64,000 bases of DNA from Orcinus orca (lineage: Eukaryota; Chordata; Mammalia; Artiodactyla; Delphinidae), in the NCBI RefSeq assembly GCF_937001465.1, contig NC_064561.1, forward strand, positions 54,072,698 through 54,136,697, in the 5' to 3' direction. Under the pieces are notes generated by a model. It ran no database searches. It was not told the origin of the DNA and saw only the letters and a list, made by a program, of their open reading frames with translations. Position numbers and translations under genes: made by a program. Position 1 is the first letter of the stretch; the number at the start of each line of letters is the position of its first letter. Below are positions 1 through 11,244 of the stretch, piece by piece.

Positions 1-1038
1 ATGGGCCAGAAAGAGGAGGGATGGCTCTGGACTGGTTAATATGTATATCAAAGGCATAATCCTGACTAAACCCTTTCCTACCTCTAAGAATTGGCTAGCC
101 CAGAGAGGGGCAGTCTCTCCCCAGCTAGAAATGTATTTTAAGATGTCAAAACATCATAATAAACAGAAAATATACAATACAGTGATCCAGACTGAGCAGC
201 AGGTCTTCCACCTTAGCATCTGGCTCTCCCCAACCCATCCTTTGTTCCACTACTCACATTTGCCCTCTTATAGGGCAAGAACTAAAGTACAAAGGAAAAA
301 ACTAGATCACTAGCAATTCAACAACTATGCCGTGGGAACTCCCTCTGAATGTGTGGTCATAATAGGGATAAAAACTTTCCTATTAGCTAAAGAAGGACAA
401 AAGTAGGTGCAGTCAATGGGTCTGGGAAAATTAGATTATTCCAAGGCAGTGGTAGCCTTGGGGGTCAATGATACAATAGAAGTTGACAGCAGTGTGGACA
501 GTGGAAAGACAGAAATCTAGTCAGCTGAATAAATAATAACAATCAATGGGAAAAAAGGATGTCAAAAGTACAGCACACTAGAGAACAGGGTACACCTATA
601 AATGTGACACATGTATTCAGGTATATAAATAAGCCCATGAATATACTGTTTAGGAACAAATAATAAATATGTGAACAGTCACTATATGTACCACCTCATC
701 CCCACTCCTCTCTTTTCAAAGGAAAAACACTGTTACCTACTGGGTCAAAATCTGAGTCCCCATTCTTGGGGAATCCCTGGACAATGAGAAAAAAACATAA
801 TCCAGAGAGGTTTGAGGGGAGGAGGAAAAGGGAAGAGAAAAGAGAAAAGAGGAGGGAGGAAGAATAAAGAAAAGCTTTTCAGGCAGGATGTTGTTGGAAA
901 TTCGGGGAGACTGGAAGTTGAAAATATGACAAATAAAAGAATACGGTTAGGCAGTGCTTGCCAGCCGTGTGGAGAACTGAGAGAGGCATCAAAGAAAAGG
1001 CTGCAAATACGTTTCCTGTGATTTAAGAATACACACAC
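1..1038. other. No gene recognised; GA-rich tract
   Basis: I recognise no gene or repeat family here. A purine-rich stretch of G, A and short GGAGG blocks lies at about 815-866. The short open frames across it on both strands (about 70-97 codons) follow from its low-complexity composition and have no recognisable protein features. Confidence 0.5.
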
Positions 1039-2215
1039 CCGATAGTACTTTTTACATTTGTATATTTTATTTCAGATATTGTATTATTTTAGTTTTTAAA
1101 TTTCCATTTGTTTCTTTTCATTTCTTTTCTTTTTTTTCTGATCATGCCACCCGGTATGCAGGATATTAGTTTCTCGACCAGGGATTGAACCTGTGTCCCC
1201 AGCAGTGGAAGTGTGGAGTCTTAACCACTGGACGGCCAGGGAAGTCCCTTGTCTCTTTCTTATATTGTCTATTTATCTGCTGAGGTTTTCTCTCTTTATT
1301 CATGAATATATTTTCCTATACCTTATTAATAATAGTTATGAGAGCTACTTTAAAATCCTTGTGTACTAATTCTGATATATGAGACATCTTGGGGTTGGTC
1401 TCTGTTGATTGCTTTTATCTTGAGAATGGGTCACATATTTCTATTCTCTGTATGTCAAGTAATTTTGGATTATATTCTGGACATTGTAATGGTATGTTGT
1501 GGAGATTGAATTCTGTTACATTCCTCCAAAAACTGTTGACATTTTTGGTTTGTTTGTTTTAGGAGACAATTAATTAACTCGGTTGGAATCCAACTTCAAA
1601 CTTTGCCTGTTGAGCAGCAGCTCAGATTAGTTTAGTTCTTCTACTCCTTAGCCGAGTAGTTTGCAGTCCAACAGTAGTTTGCAGCTCTGTGTGGTACACG
1701 GATCAGCCAGAGATTTGGAAGAGTGTAAACACAGAAATTAGGTCACCCTGTCTCTGATTCTCTCCATTCCAGGGTCCCTTCCTCGCTGCCTAATGATTAT
1801 GGTTGCTCTGAACTCTGTCCTCTGGTTCTTCAGGCAAGAAAGGCTATAGGTTTTCTACCAAAGGTTTAGATACCATATGGTGCCAACTTTGCAAGCCATA
1901 TTCATATTAACAGGAAACTTATCCTATGCTAGTCCCTTTTTCCAAGTTTCTATCACTCTCTGGAATCTGTCTGCTTTTGTTCATTCTTAGGTCCTTCAAG
2001 TAGTTGTTTTTTATATTGATATTTTGTCCAGAGTTTATAGTTATCTACAGCAGAATTGATCTATAAGGAGCATACTTTACCATACTTGAACTTAATTGCT
2101 TTTGATTATTAGATTTTGTTTTTTTGCGTATGAACCACACTTGGACTAGTCTTCATGGACTGGGTTTTTTGGGTTTTTTTTTTTCTATTAAGTATCCAGA
2201 CACAGCCTTCAATTT
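1039..2215 (-). repeat. Old L1 3' region (L1M-like), SINE inserted
   Basis: The plus strand is T-rich and resembles the reverse complement of the 3' untranslated region of ancient mammalian L1 elements. Examples are the segments about a 'gaggttttctctcttta' stretch near 1282 and 'tttgtccagagtttatag' near 2024. No coding frame survives. A CHR SINE (1131-1248) interrupts it. The family assignment is from memory of L1M 3' ends; an alignment to repeat consensus sequences would settle it. Confidence 0.5.
1131..1248 (-). mobile_element. CHR-family SINE, older short copy
   Basis: Reading the minus strand, the element begins gggacttccctggccgtcca, the usual head of the cetartiodactyl tRNA-derived SINE. 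The box-B-like 'ggttcaatccctggtcga' follows and it ends in a short A tract (T on plus, 1131-1137). It is shorter and more diverged than the other copies in this window, so it is probably an older subfamily. Confidence 0.85.
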
Positions 2216-2224
2216 ACTGTAGGT

Positions 2225-2707
2225 AAGCTTTTTTTTTTTTTTTTTAACAAACTATTGCTTTACTTTTTTTTTATTAGTTATCTATTTTATACATATTAGT
2301 ATATACATGTCAGTCCCAATCTCCCAATTCATCCCACCCTCCCACCCCACTTTCCCCCCTTGGTGTCCCTACATTTGTTCTCTACATCCATGTCTCTATT
2401 TCTGCCTTGCAAACCGGTTCATCTGTACCATTTTTCTAGATTCCACATACATGCATTAATATACGATATTTGTTTTTCTCCTTCTGACTTACTTCACTCT
2501 GTATGACAGTCTCTAGGTCCATCCACGTCTCTACAAATAACCCAATTTTGTTCTTTTTTATGGCTGAGTAATATTCCATTGTATATATGTACCACATCTT
2601 CTTTACCCATTCATCTATTGATGGACATTTAGGTTGCTTCCATGTCCTGGCTATCACAAATAGTGCTGCAATGAACATTGGGGTGCATGTGTCTTTTTGA
2701 ATTGTGG
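2225..2707 (-). mobile_element. 5'-truncated L1, 3' end only
   Basis: The element runs on the minus strand with its poly(A) tail seen as the T tract at about 2229-2247. Its 3' UTR and the last part of ORF2 are present. Both sides carry 'tgtaggt' (2218-2224 and 2708-2714), a plausible short target-site duplication. Its 3' UTR (around 2306-2330) is the reverse complement of the L1 tail at 3573-3689, so the two copies belong to one subfamily in opposite orientations. Confidence 0.85.
2436..2678 (-). pseudogene. L1 ORF2p C-terminal fragment
   Basis: This is an 80-codon remnant of the carboxy end of the LINE-1 ORF2 protein (reverse transcriptase/endonuclease). The frame shows the conserved tail motifs 'MFIAALF', 'KMWYIYTMEYYSAIKKN' and 'VIQSEVSQKEKNKY', followed by the usual stop after 'GI'. 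The endonuclease and reverse-transcriptase domains are absent because the element is 5'-truncated, so it cannot be functional. Confidence 0.9.
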
Positions 2708-2714
2708 TGTAGGT

Positions 2715-3149
2715 GATAATTTAAACCCAGATTACAAATGAAGCTCACAAATGTTTCTTAAAATAGCTTTTCTAATTATAACAGAAATATAACATAATCC
2801 CAATTGATGAATTTATTGATGGAATTTATTAAAAAGAAATAGATATATTATTAGAGCACCAAGTGTCAGACACCGTACTAGACCCGTACTAGACCTGTAG
2901 CAAGGCATCTTTTTATGCCATTATGCTATGAACATTTTGTCATTACAGTCAAACCCTGCAGCCTACCTCTACAGTTAATGTTTCCTAATAGAATGACTCC
3001 TGTTTTTTTAATACTACTCAAATTCATAGCACTTATATATTTCTCAATGCAACGGTTTTCATTACTCTTTATATATGAAAAAATTATTTTTAAGTCTTAA
3101 ACACTCAATACAACATTTTTAACAAAACAATGTGTGGAGACAACCTTCC
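2715..3149. other. AT-rich, nothing recognised
   Basis: Apart from a short duplicated 'gacccgtactagacc' phrase near 2881-2895 I see no gene, repeat family or regulatory element that I can support. Confidence 0.4.
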
Positions 3150-3351
3150 AATTACATTCCAATCACAAAGAACGGAACATCAGAATCGCATTTTTTAAGA
3201 TTTTGCTAATTATTATCAAAGAGAATATTGTTAGTGCAAACAGGCCTTAGAATTACATTCCAATCACAAAGAACGGAACATCAGAATCGCATTTTTTAAG
3301 AGTATGCTAATTATTATCAAAGGGAATATTGTTAGTGCAAAGAGGCCTTAG
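3150..3351. repeat. 101-bp tandem duplication, two copies
   Basis: Two adjacent units, 3150-3250 and 3251-3351, both start with aattacattccaatcacaaa and end with ggccttag. I count four substitutions between them over 101 positions and no indels. The unit is not part of any family that I recognise. The high identity points to a fairly recent local duplication. Confidence 0.95.
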
Positions 3352-3572
3352 AATATCATGCTCTCTACACAAACCGACTGTTTGCTGACAATCATATTGA
3401 TAATTTGGTTATCAGGAAGCAATGTTTTAAGTATTTTACATCCTAAATGATAACTTGTTACATGTGTATATGTTTAAATTGTGTTTTAGGAAATTAGTTG
3501 GGGATTTGGGGTTGATGAATAATGCATTATAATTTTTCCCATTTAAAATAATAGGAAATATGGTGGTGTGCT

Positions 3573-3689
3573 GAATTGGGAGATTGGGATTGACATACAT
3601 ACACTAATATGTATAAAATGGATAGCTAATAAGACCTGCTGTGTAAAAAAATAAATAAAATAAAATTCAAAAGTCAAAAAAAAAAAAAA
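3573..3689 (+). mobile_element. L1 3' tail fragment
   Basis: The segment carries the terminal L1 3' UTR ('gaattgggagattgggattg', then 'aatggatagctaataag') and finishes in an A-rich tail at 3646-3689. Only about 75 bp of UTR remain, so this is an extreme 5' truncation. It matches the reverse complement of the L1 tail at 2256-2330. Confidence 0.85.
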
Positions 3690-3699
3690 GTAAGTCTTC

Positions 3700-3855
3700 C
3701 AGCCCAGGAACCTGGGATGTCTTCTTTAATTTCTTTCAATGATATTTGCACTTTTTAGTGTACAAGTTTTATACTTATTTTGCTAAATTTATTCCTGATC
3801 ATTTTATTCTTTTTGGTGCTATTGTAAATAAGAGTATTTTCTTTCTCTTTTAAAA
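3700..3855 (-). mobile_element. Old L1 ORF2 fragment
   Basis: The plus strand resembles the reverse complement of the ORF2 stretch seen intact in the L1 at 13083-13170 ('ttattcctgatcattttatt' compared with 'ttattcctaggtattttatt'). No open frame remains. I infer a degraded L1 piece. Confidence 0.6.
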
Positions 3856-4375
3856 AAAATAAATAGTGATAGGAAATATGCTTCTTGGTTACTGTTTTCG
3901 CGTAGAATATCTGATTTTTCAAGAATAGGTTACTGAGCTGATGTTAAGCACAGATGCCTGTAATTATATTTTTCTATGGATATGAAGGCTTACTAAACAT
4001 TACAGAAAAACATTTTCCATTTTCCAAATGTATTTTATAAAACTTGTGCAAGATGTTAACAGGTATCCCCAGACATCGCCCCACTATTCTTGAAGAAGAC
4101 CTAAACTAAGGTATTAATACAATTGCAAATATTTCTGACAAAGAGACTAAGCATTCTGTTTAATAACACAGACTAGTTTTTTGAATAAGCTGATGTCAAG
4201 GCTAAAAACTTGAGGATATACGTATATATATGTATGTGTGTATATATATAGACACACACCAAGTTGAGTAATATATGACACATACATCCTTGTGCATATA
4301 TAACTATATCGACATGCATCTATACCATATATGGGCTGCATTTAGCTTGCAGATAAGTTTTGCAAGGCCTGCAGA

Positions 4376-4587
4376 TTTTTTTTTTTTTTTTTTTTGCGGT
4401 ACGCGGGCCTCTCACTGCTGTGGCCTCTCCCGTTGCGGAGCACAGGCTCCGGACACGCAGGCTCAGCGGCCCTGGCTCACGGGCCCAGCCACTCCGCTGC
4501 ATGTGGGACCTTCCCGGACCGGGGCACGAACCCGTGTTCCCTGCATCGGCAGGCGGATTCTCAACCACTGCGCCACCAGGGAAGCCC
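4376..4587 (-). mobile_element. CHR SINE, full length
   Basis: On the minus strand this begins gggcttccctggtggcgcag, has internal pol III box-like segments ('gtggttgagaatccgcc', 'gggttcgtgccccggtcc') and ends in a 20-nt A tail. It is flanked by an approximate 8-bp target duplication, cctgcaga, at 4368-4375 and 4586-4593. Open frames of about 70-120 codons crossing it in several frames are by-products of its GC-rich sequence. Confidence 0.95.
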
Positions 4588-4593
4588 TGCAGA

Positions 4594-5815
4594 GTGTTTT
4601 TAAAATGTCCTTCCAGTCTCCTCTGTCCCAAACTGGCTGACTACATTTATGCCATCTGTCTGGACCATGTAGGTGTTTGAGTTTGGAACTTCAGATGTAG
4701 GATTTGGAAGCGGAAGTATGGGGCTGAGAGCGCTACCTCAGATCGCGGGGTGGCTAGAACTTTGGTTTCTCTTCTGGCCCTGAATAATCAATTGTATTTT
4801 CCTGCTAATGTTTCAGAGGCTTCCCTCCCCCAGGCATTTCCTACCTATTACAAGGACGTTCTTCTCTTTTACTGTTTGTAAGCATTTTCCAAAACAGAAT
4901 GAATATAAAATAAAAAGATTAAGTTGTGTATTCACATTGTAAGGGAATAGGATTTTTCAAAACAATCTATAACTAAAAAAGCAACTAGTTCTTTTTTGCC
5001 TTCCCAACCTTTCCTGACCCTGTCAAATGTAAACGAACTCCCATAAAGCCTCCTGTTAAAAATATAAAAAAGAGGAAAAGGTAGGCTTCTCTCAGGGTAT
5101 CAACTGAAGTACAAGATAATTGATTTTACTAACACCTTTCCCGGAGACTGTTGATGACACACTTGAAAGGGTATTCCTGGGACATTTGCCCCAAGATGAC
5201 TCCCTCCACTGACCAGGTGTTGACGGCCACGTAGCCTCTAATAGAAAGAAAGAAGGAACCACACCTACCTTCCTTGGAGGATTTGGACACAGGCCATAGC
5301 AAGAACAATATTTGTACAGAAACCCTTGGAACAGTGACATTTACAATCATAAATTGCAGGATTGGGGGGCAGACTGGTTAGAGGGCTAGATTTTAGTAAT
5401 ACTGTGAGGTAGCCAATTTATTCCTAAAGTTAGTGCTGGAATAAATTGAATCTGAAGGTAGAGTAATTTACATTCATTATGATAATGCACATCTAAGTAC
5501 AGTTAAGTGTTTTCATCCATTATCTCATTTAAATGACCTGCTCAGTCTCCTAATTGCCACAGAGTCTTTCCAATCTAAAAACGCCTACAAATATTTATGC
5601 ACATAGATGTTCCTCCCTCTACTCTTTATAAAAGAAAATAATTGAAAACAACTTAATTATTCAACTTGAGGAAAATGGGTATGTTATGATATATACATAT
5701 AATGTAGTAAAGTTATGACAATGATGTTTTCAAGATATTTTGGGGTGTTTTTTAAGGACAATGTAAAGTTCTTATGAAATGGTAATTATAACAATATAAA
5801 AATGCATTAAAAATG
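4594..5815. other. Unique sequence, nothing recognised
   Basis: There are stops in all frames apart from short chance frames. I see no splice-bounded exon with a familiar protein and no clear repeat family. Confidence 0.4.
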
Positions 5816-5819
5816 TAAT

Positions 5820-5960
5820 AAAACCTACCAAAGTGCAGAACCCTATAAGCAAGAAGGAGTTTGGATTTTATTCTAGGTATGAGTAGAAAGCATTGAAGTG
5901 TTTTTAGCAGCAGAGGGACATGCCTGGATTTGCATTTTAAAACAATTACCCTGTTTTCTC
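5820..5960 (+). repeat. Ancient interspersed repeat fragment
   Basis: The phrase 'ggagtttggattttattcta' followed by 'gaaagcattgaagtgttttt' recurs in an old mammalian repeat of which a longer copy lies at 43020-43570. I do not assign the family name. Confidence 0.5.
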
Positions 5961-6049
5961 TATAGTTGTTTGTTCCTTCCAAATTTTCTACAATAAAGAT
6001 GTAATATCTTTTAAATTTTAAAAGTAAAAAACAAAACAGGATCAAAAAT

Positions 6050-6850
6050 AAACTTCTGGTCCTTGCTTTGCAATCTGTTTGCCATATCCCTAAAATAAGC
6101 CCAAACCAGGGAACAAATATGAAGGTCCAACTTCAGGACCTCAAATGAAGGCACTGCAGGGAGGCTTCAACACCCCCTGGCTTGTGCCTTTCCACTCAGA
6201 GGGTAGAGTTAATTTTATGGTGCAGACAAATGAGCCCATGACAATATCTCTTGCATGCTTGAAAGTTGCAGCTCAGGAAGATGGTAAATAAACTCCTATC
6301 TATGGAAGTGCTGCTCTAATGAGAAGATGGAAAGAGGCAGCTGAACTCCATCAATTTGGTTTCCTTTTCTGGAGCAACTGATGCCACGTAGTGACCCCTG
6401 TCCCTCTGGGAGACAAAGTCCCAGTGTCTGCCACATCTATTCAAAGCTGAAAGCTCTGGGACATGACGTATGGTGAGAACCCCTTGGCAACTCCCCCAGG
6501 ACCATCCAATTCCATATACAGAGTAGGTGAGGGTTGCTTGTGTGGTGGCATTTGGGTATGGGGAATGTCACAAGCCCCTGAGTCCCCTTGATCTTCCTGC
6601 CACTATTGCTCACTCTGTCCTAATGAAGTCGGTTGCGTTCTTCTGTATGACTGCTTCCAAAATGTGAATACACTCGGATTAGAGTTAGCTGGTACTGGGT
6701 CCGAGATAACAGCTGTTAGGTGGGGGCAGTTTTAAAAATGATGCATTATCAAAAGAGGGCAAGCCTAAGTCAGAATCCTTCAGGACACAGGGGCCAGTGG
6801 GAAGAGACAGTAAAGCTGCAAGTAATCATTGACATTTGACAACATTGGGT
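6050..6850. other. Unique sequence, nothing recognised
   Basis: Moderate GC content, no sustained open frame and no repeat I can name. Confidence 0.4.
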
Positions 6851-7070
6851 CCAGTGGTAAGAAGTACAGGGGAAAAGCTCAGAACTTGCTGCTGGCTTTC
6901 TTTCCTGCTCACTCTATGACCTTGGGCAAGATATGCAGCCTCTCACTAACCCTAGTTTCTACTTGTACAAAATTAGAATGATAATAACCACCTCCTAAGA
7001 TTGGTGTGATGAGTGGAAAGTACGATCTTTAAAATATCTCAGGCTGTGCATGATACATAAGAGGCTAGGG
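6850..7070 (+). repeat. MIR SINE
   Basis: The MIR core is visible: 'ctatgaccttgggcaagata' near 6914 and then a diverged 'gttt..tacaaaa' section with the 'ataataaccacctcctaaga' stretch. It is a relic predating the mammalian radiation. Confidence 0.75.
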
Positions 7071-7673
7071 GCTCTACACAATGCAATCCAAAAACCATAA
7101 ATGCAGTCCTGTTTTCTCTTTTTACAATAAGAACACGGAGGGCTGGGGTCCTTGTTCACTCAATGGAACTCCCACAATTTCATCACTGCTATCATAGCCT
7201 TAAAAAAGGAAATGCTTTTTCCAAATGACTCCTAAATTCTTCAGACCCTGAATAATGACAAGAACACAATTATGTTCCCTAGAATTATGAAGACAGGGAA
7301 GCAAATTCATAAATTTTGTAAGTGTTTTCAACAAAAGCTGAAGAGGGAGATAATATTTATACCCTCAATCAAGGTAAATAACTAGAACACTATTCATAGA
7401 GTCCTTTAGTTAAGTGAGATTTTACTGTATTTAATAGTTAAATACAGTGGATTGTCAATGCCTAAGACTCCATAAACTTTCTATACTAAATTGATCTTCT
7501 TTTTCCTTATTTGGGAAGAGGGAAAGAAGAAAGGGTTACCTCGGGCATAGAAGGGTGAGCCTACAAAATTCCTTAGCTTCTAACATACATAATATATTTC
7601 TAAATGATATATGACCCTTCCCTTGTTTTCTCCTTCTGGGTTTGCTAATTATGACTTTTTCAAATCTTTTCAA
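7071..7673. other. Unique AT-rich sequence
   Basis: I see no gene or repeat here that I can support. Confidence 0.4.
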
Positions 7674-7684
7674 TAAAATGCAGT

Positions 7685-7902
7685 GGGTTTTTTTGTTTTT
7701 TGGTTTTTTTGCGATATGCGGGCCTCTCACTGTTGTGGCCTCTCCCGTTGCGGAGCACAGGCTCCGGACGCGCAGGCTCAGCGGCCATGGCTCACGGGCC
7801 CAGCCGCTCCGCGGCATGTGGGATCTTCCCGGACTGGGGCACGAACCCGCGTCCCCTGCATCGGCAGGCGGACTCTCAACCACTACGCCACCAGGGAAGC
7901 CC
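7685..7902 (-). mobile_element. CHR SINE, young, perfect TSD
   Basis: The minus strand reads gggcttccctggtggcgtag and continues through the whole CHR body to a T-rich tail (plus-strand view) at 7685-7710. An exact 11-bp duplication, taaaatgcagt, is present at 7674-7684 and 7903-7913, which marks a clean and probably recent L1-mediated insertion. Confidence 0.96.
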
Positions 7903-7913
7903 TAAAATGCAGT

Positions 7914-9019
7914 TTTTGATACCACATCCATATCCACTAACCACACATACGTGTATACATACATACATACATGCATGCATGCCCTATTCACTAGAGCACA
8001 AAATGCTCAATCAATATTTTAGCTGTGTTTTTGAAGTAAGGATGGAGAGATTACACTAAAAGCTTAAATTTAAAGAAGTACAAAACTGCATTGGTAGTGG
8101 AATCTGGAAGAAACATGATTAAGGTACTTATTTCAAGCAACACTTATTTCTCAGCTGGAAACTACATTTCAATGAAGGCTCGTTTTGGATTATCTTTCTA
8201 TGGCTAGGTTCCTGTCTTCCACACAGCCAGTGTTCTAGATATACTGAAAAGGAAGACCCCAATATCTCTGCAAGTCCTCATGGCCGAAGCAGTAATTCCA
8301 GAGTGGAGAGAAAGCATGAGAGAGAACACCTATTTGGGAATCCCATGTCTGTTGACTTGTCAGATGTCCTGAATTTCATGTTTGCTGACTACAAAATGGA
8401 GGCTTAGAAAAAGAAGCAGGCTTGTGTGACTGTTTCTCCATACTGTACCAACCATCTGTTACTATCAGAGAAGTTCTGATTAAGGAGGGAAGACAAAGAA
8501 AACTCCCTAGGTGTGACTCTGGAGAGTCTACTGACCAGCCCACCTTATGGCACTGCTGGCTTGTGTCCTCATGGTTCAATAACCCTTTCTGATTTGCATC
8601 AGCCCATTCCACTGAATTGAGGTACACTCCAGAGCTATATGGATGACAGATGGGACTCATTTTCCTCAAGTGTCAAGTTTACTTGGATTTGAAAGGAGGA
8701 GGATGAGAAAGGAGGTGGAGAAAAAAAAAATCTGTTTTATATTAAATGAAACAGTATGTGATTGAGTAAAACGAAAAATCACATGAATTTTTAACATAAA
8801 AATATGTCACTACATTTTCACTCTTCTCTGCCGTAGGGAAATGGAGTGAAGGTAGGAATTCAGGAACAAATGGTACCATGAGGCAATGTAGAGGAAGGAG
8901 AAAGAGAACAGGGTTGGGAGTAAAGTATAAGTCAATGCTAGTTCTGGATTGGAAGCTCCCTTGCTGTGTGATCTGGGACAAGTGCCTTTCCTTTACTGGG
9001 GGGGAATATATCACATTCC
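7914..9019. other. Unique sequence with small tetranucleotide repeat
   Basis: An imperfect (ATAC/ATGC)n run lies at about 7957-7983. Otherwise I see no gene or family that I can name. Confidence 0.4.
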
Positions 9020-9464
9020 CATAAAGCTATAATAACAAGACAACATAGCATTTGGTATAAAGACAGACATATAGATTAATGGAATAGAATAGATTTTTCA
9101 GAAATAGGCTCATATTTACATGGTCAATCAATTTGCAACAAAATTACTAAGGAATTCAGTGGGGAAGAGATAGGCTTTTCAACAAATGGTGTTGGAACTA
9201 CTGAGCATGTAAAATAATGAAACCTAACCCTGAGCTCATGCCATATGCAAGAAATCAACTTGAAATGGATGATAGATTTAAATGCAAAAGTTAAAGCTAT
9301 AACATTTCTAAAAGAAAAAAGAAAATACAAGCAGCCTTGGGTTAGGCAAACTTTTTTAATAGGTATCAAAAACTACAAAGAGATCAGACACAAAAACAAT
9401 GATAAACTGGACATCGTCAAAATTAAAAAATTTTCCTCTTTAAAAGATACTGTTAAGAAATTGG

Positions 9465-9665
9465 GGGCTTCTCTGGTGGCGCAGTGGTTGAGAGTCTGCC
9501 TGCCGATGCAGGGGACACGGGTTCGTGCCCCGGTCCGGGAAGATCCCACACGCCGCGGAGCGGCTGGGCCCGTGAGCCATGGCCGCTGAGGCTGCGCGTC
9601 CGGAGCCTGGGCTCCGCAACGGGAGAGGCCACAACAGTGAGAGGCCCGTGTACCGCAAAAAAAAA
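9465..9665 (+). mobile_element. CHR SINE nested in old L1
   Basis: The complete CHR body runs from gggcttctctggtggcgcag to 'gtaccgcaaaa' with a short A tail. The flanks share an imperfect duplication (agaaattgg at 9456-9464 against aggaattgg at 9666-9674). It sits inside the L1M fragment. Confidence 0.95.
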
Positions 9666-10290
9666 AGGAATTGGAAAGGCATGCCATAGACTGGGAAAAA
9701 ATAATTTCAAAACCAACATCTCATAAAGGACCTATTTCCAGAATAGATAAAAATACTTTCATAACCCAGAAAGAAAACAAAACTAGACAGCTTTTTAAAA
9801 AAAAAATAGGCAAAAGATTCAAACAGACATCTTACCCAAGAAGATACACAGATGGCAAATAAGACTGTGTAATATGCTTAACATCAATAGTCATTAGGGA
9901 AAAGCAAATTAAAGTAACAAGCTACTACTACATACCCTCTTAGAATGGCTACAGTTGAAAAGACTGCTCATACCAGTGTTAGTGAGGATGTAGAACAGCT
10001 GGAATACTCATAACCTTCTAAAGAGAATGCATAAATGGTATAGCCGCTGGAACACAGTTTGGCCATATTTAAATAAAGGTAAACATACTTATCATATAAC
10101 CCAGTAATCCTACTCCAAATTAACCCACAAGAAATGAAAAAGGTATACTTACACAAAAATTTGTATGTTTATATTTAGCACGTTTATGGTCAAAAATTGG
10201 AAACAATCTCAATGTCCTTCAAGTGCTGAAGGGTTAGACAAGTTGATGCATATATGTATGCTACTAATCAGCGATAAAAAGGAACAAACT

Positions 10291-10496
10291 GGGCTTCCCT
10301 GCTGGCGCACTGGTTGAGAGTCCACCTGCCGATGCAGGGGACACGGGTTCATGTCCCGGTCCGGGAAGATCCCACATGCCGCGGAGCGGCCAGGCCCATG
10401 AGCCATGGCCGCTGAGCCTGCGCGTCCGGAGCCTGTGCTCCGCAACGGGAGAGGCCACAACAGTGAGAGGCCCGCGTACCGCAAAAAAAAAAAAAA
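10291..10496 (+). mobile_element. CHR SINE nested in old L1, exact TSD
   Basis: This is a full-length copy starting gggcttccctgctggcgcac. The 15-bp duplication aaaaaggaacaaact is exact at 10276-10290 and 10497-10511, so the insertion is young compared with its L1 host. Confidence 0.96.
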
Positions 10497-10868
10497 AAAA
10501 AGGAACAAACTACTAATCCACACCACAGCATGAGTGAAACTCAAACACATTTTGCTAAGTGAAAGAGACTGGACATAAAAGACAATATACTGTATCATTC
10601 CATCTACATGGACTCCTACAAAAGGCAAAACGATAGGGATAGGAAACTAAAGTGATAGAAGTCTGTGGTTGCCAAGAGCAAGAGACTGAGAAAGGAAATT
10701 AACTGCAAAAGCAACTTTTGAGAGTGAAAGAAATACTGTATCCCATACCTTGATTGTGTTGATAGTTATGGCACTATGAAGATTTGTTGAAACTCATCAA
10801 ACCATACATTTAAAATTGGTCAATTTTACTGTAATTAAACTACATCTTAATAAAGCTGAGTTTTTAAA

Positions 10869-11235
10869 AAGGAGTTGGATTGTAGAACTTCTAATGGCCT
10901 TTCCATCCATAAAGTATGGTTCTTAGGGAACACGAATCTTTTATAATGGGCCTGACCTTTTGCCCTAGAGGAAGACATCATCTTTATTGTACTGGATGGA
11001 AAATGAACCTGTCTTCTGCTCCTGAGAGGAAGGCAGTTTCCACCTTTCAGGACTCTTTGTTCTACAAACATCTTTGAAAAGATGATCTGGAGCAAAGGCA
11101 GTCAGTTCTCCTGTTTGCAAGACATCAAAAAATTTGAGAGACAGGGTAGAGAATTGTCTTTCATTACCAATCACTTGCGCCTCCCCTGAACTTCCATGGA
11201 GTTAAAACATCTCAGTTCAAAACACACTAAGCTAC
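10869..11235. other. Unique sequence, nothing recognised
   Basis: I see no gene or repeat here that I can support. Confidence 0.4.
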
Positions 11236-11244
11236 TGACAAAGT

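Larger units (their letters stand above)
9020..10868 (+). mobile_element. Old L1 (L1M-like), two SINEs nested
   Basis: The degraded plus-strand ORF2 is recognisable by phrases such as 'acaaatggtgttggaac' (9183), 'agacatcttacccaagaaga' (9827) and 'cccagtaatcctactcc' (10100). The 3' part ends near 10868 after 'taattaaactacatcttaat'. Frames are broken throughout. Two young CHR SINEs (9465-9665 and 10291-10496) split the element, and removing them restores collinearity. Confidence 0.75.

Noticed and set aside
3150..3351. CRISPR-like or satellite array
   Set aside because: Only two directly adjacent copies without spacers, in a mammalian genome. It is a simple tandem duplication.
4275..4680. Recurring 70-140-codon frames containing 'SHCCGLSRCGAQAPD' or 'GGAVVESPPADAGDTGSCPG' here and at every CHR SINE
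   Set aside because: They are translations of the SINE body in different frames and recur at each SINE copy.
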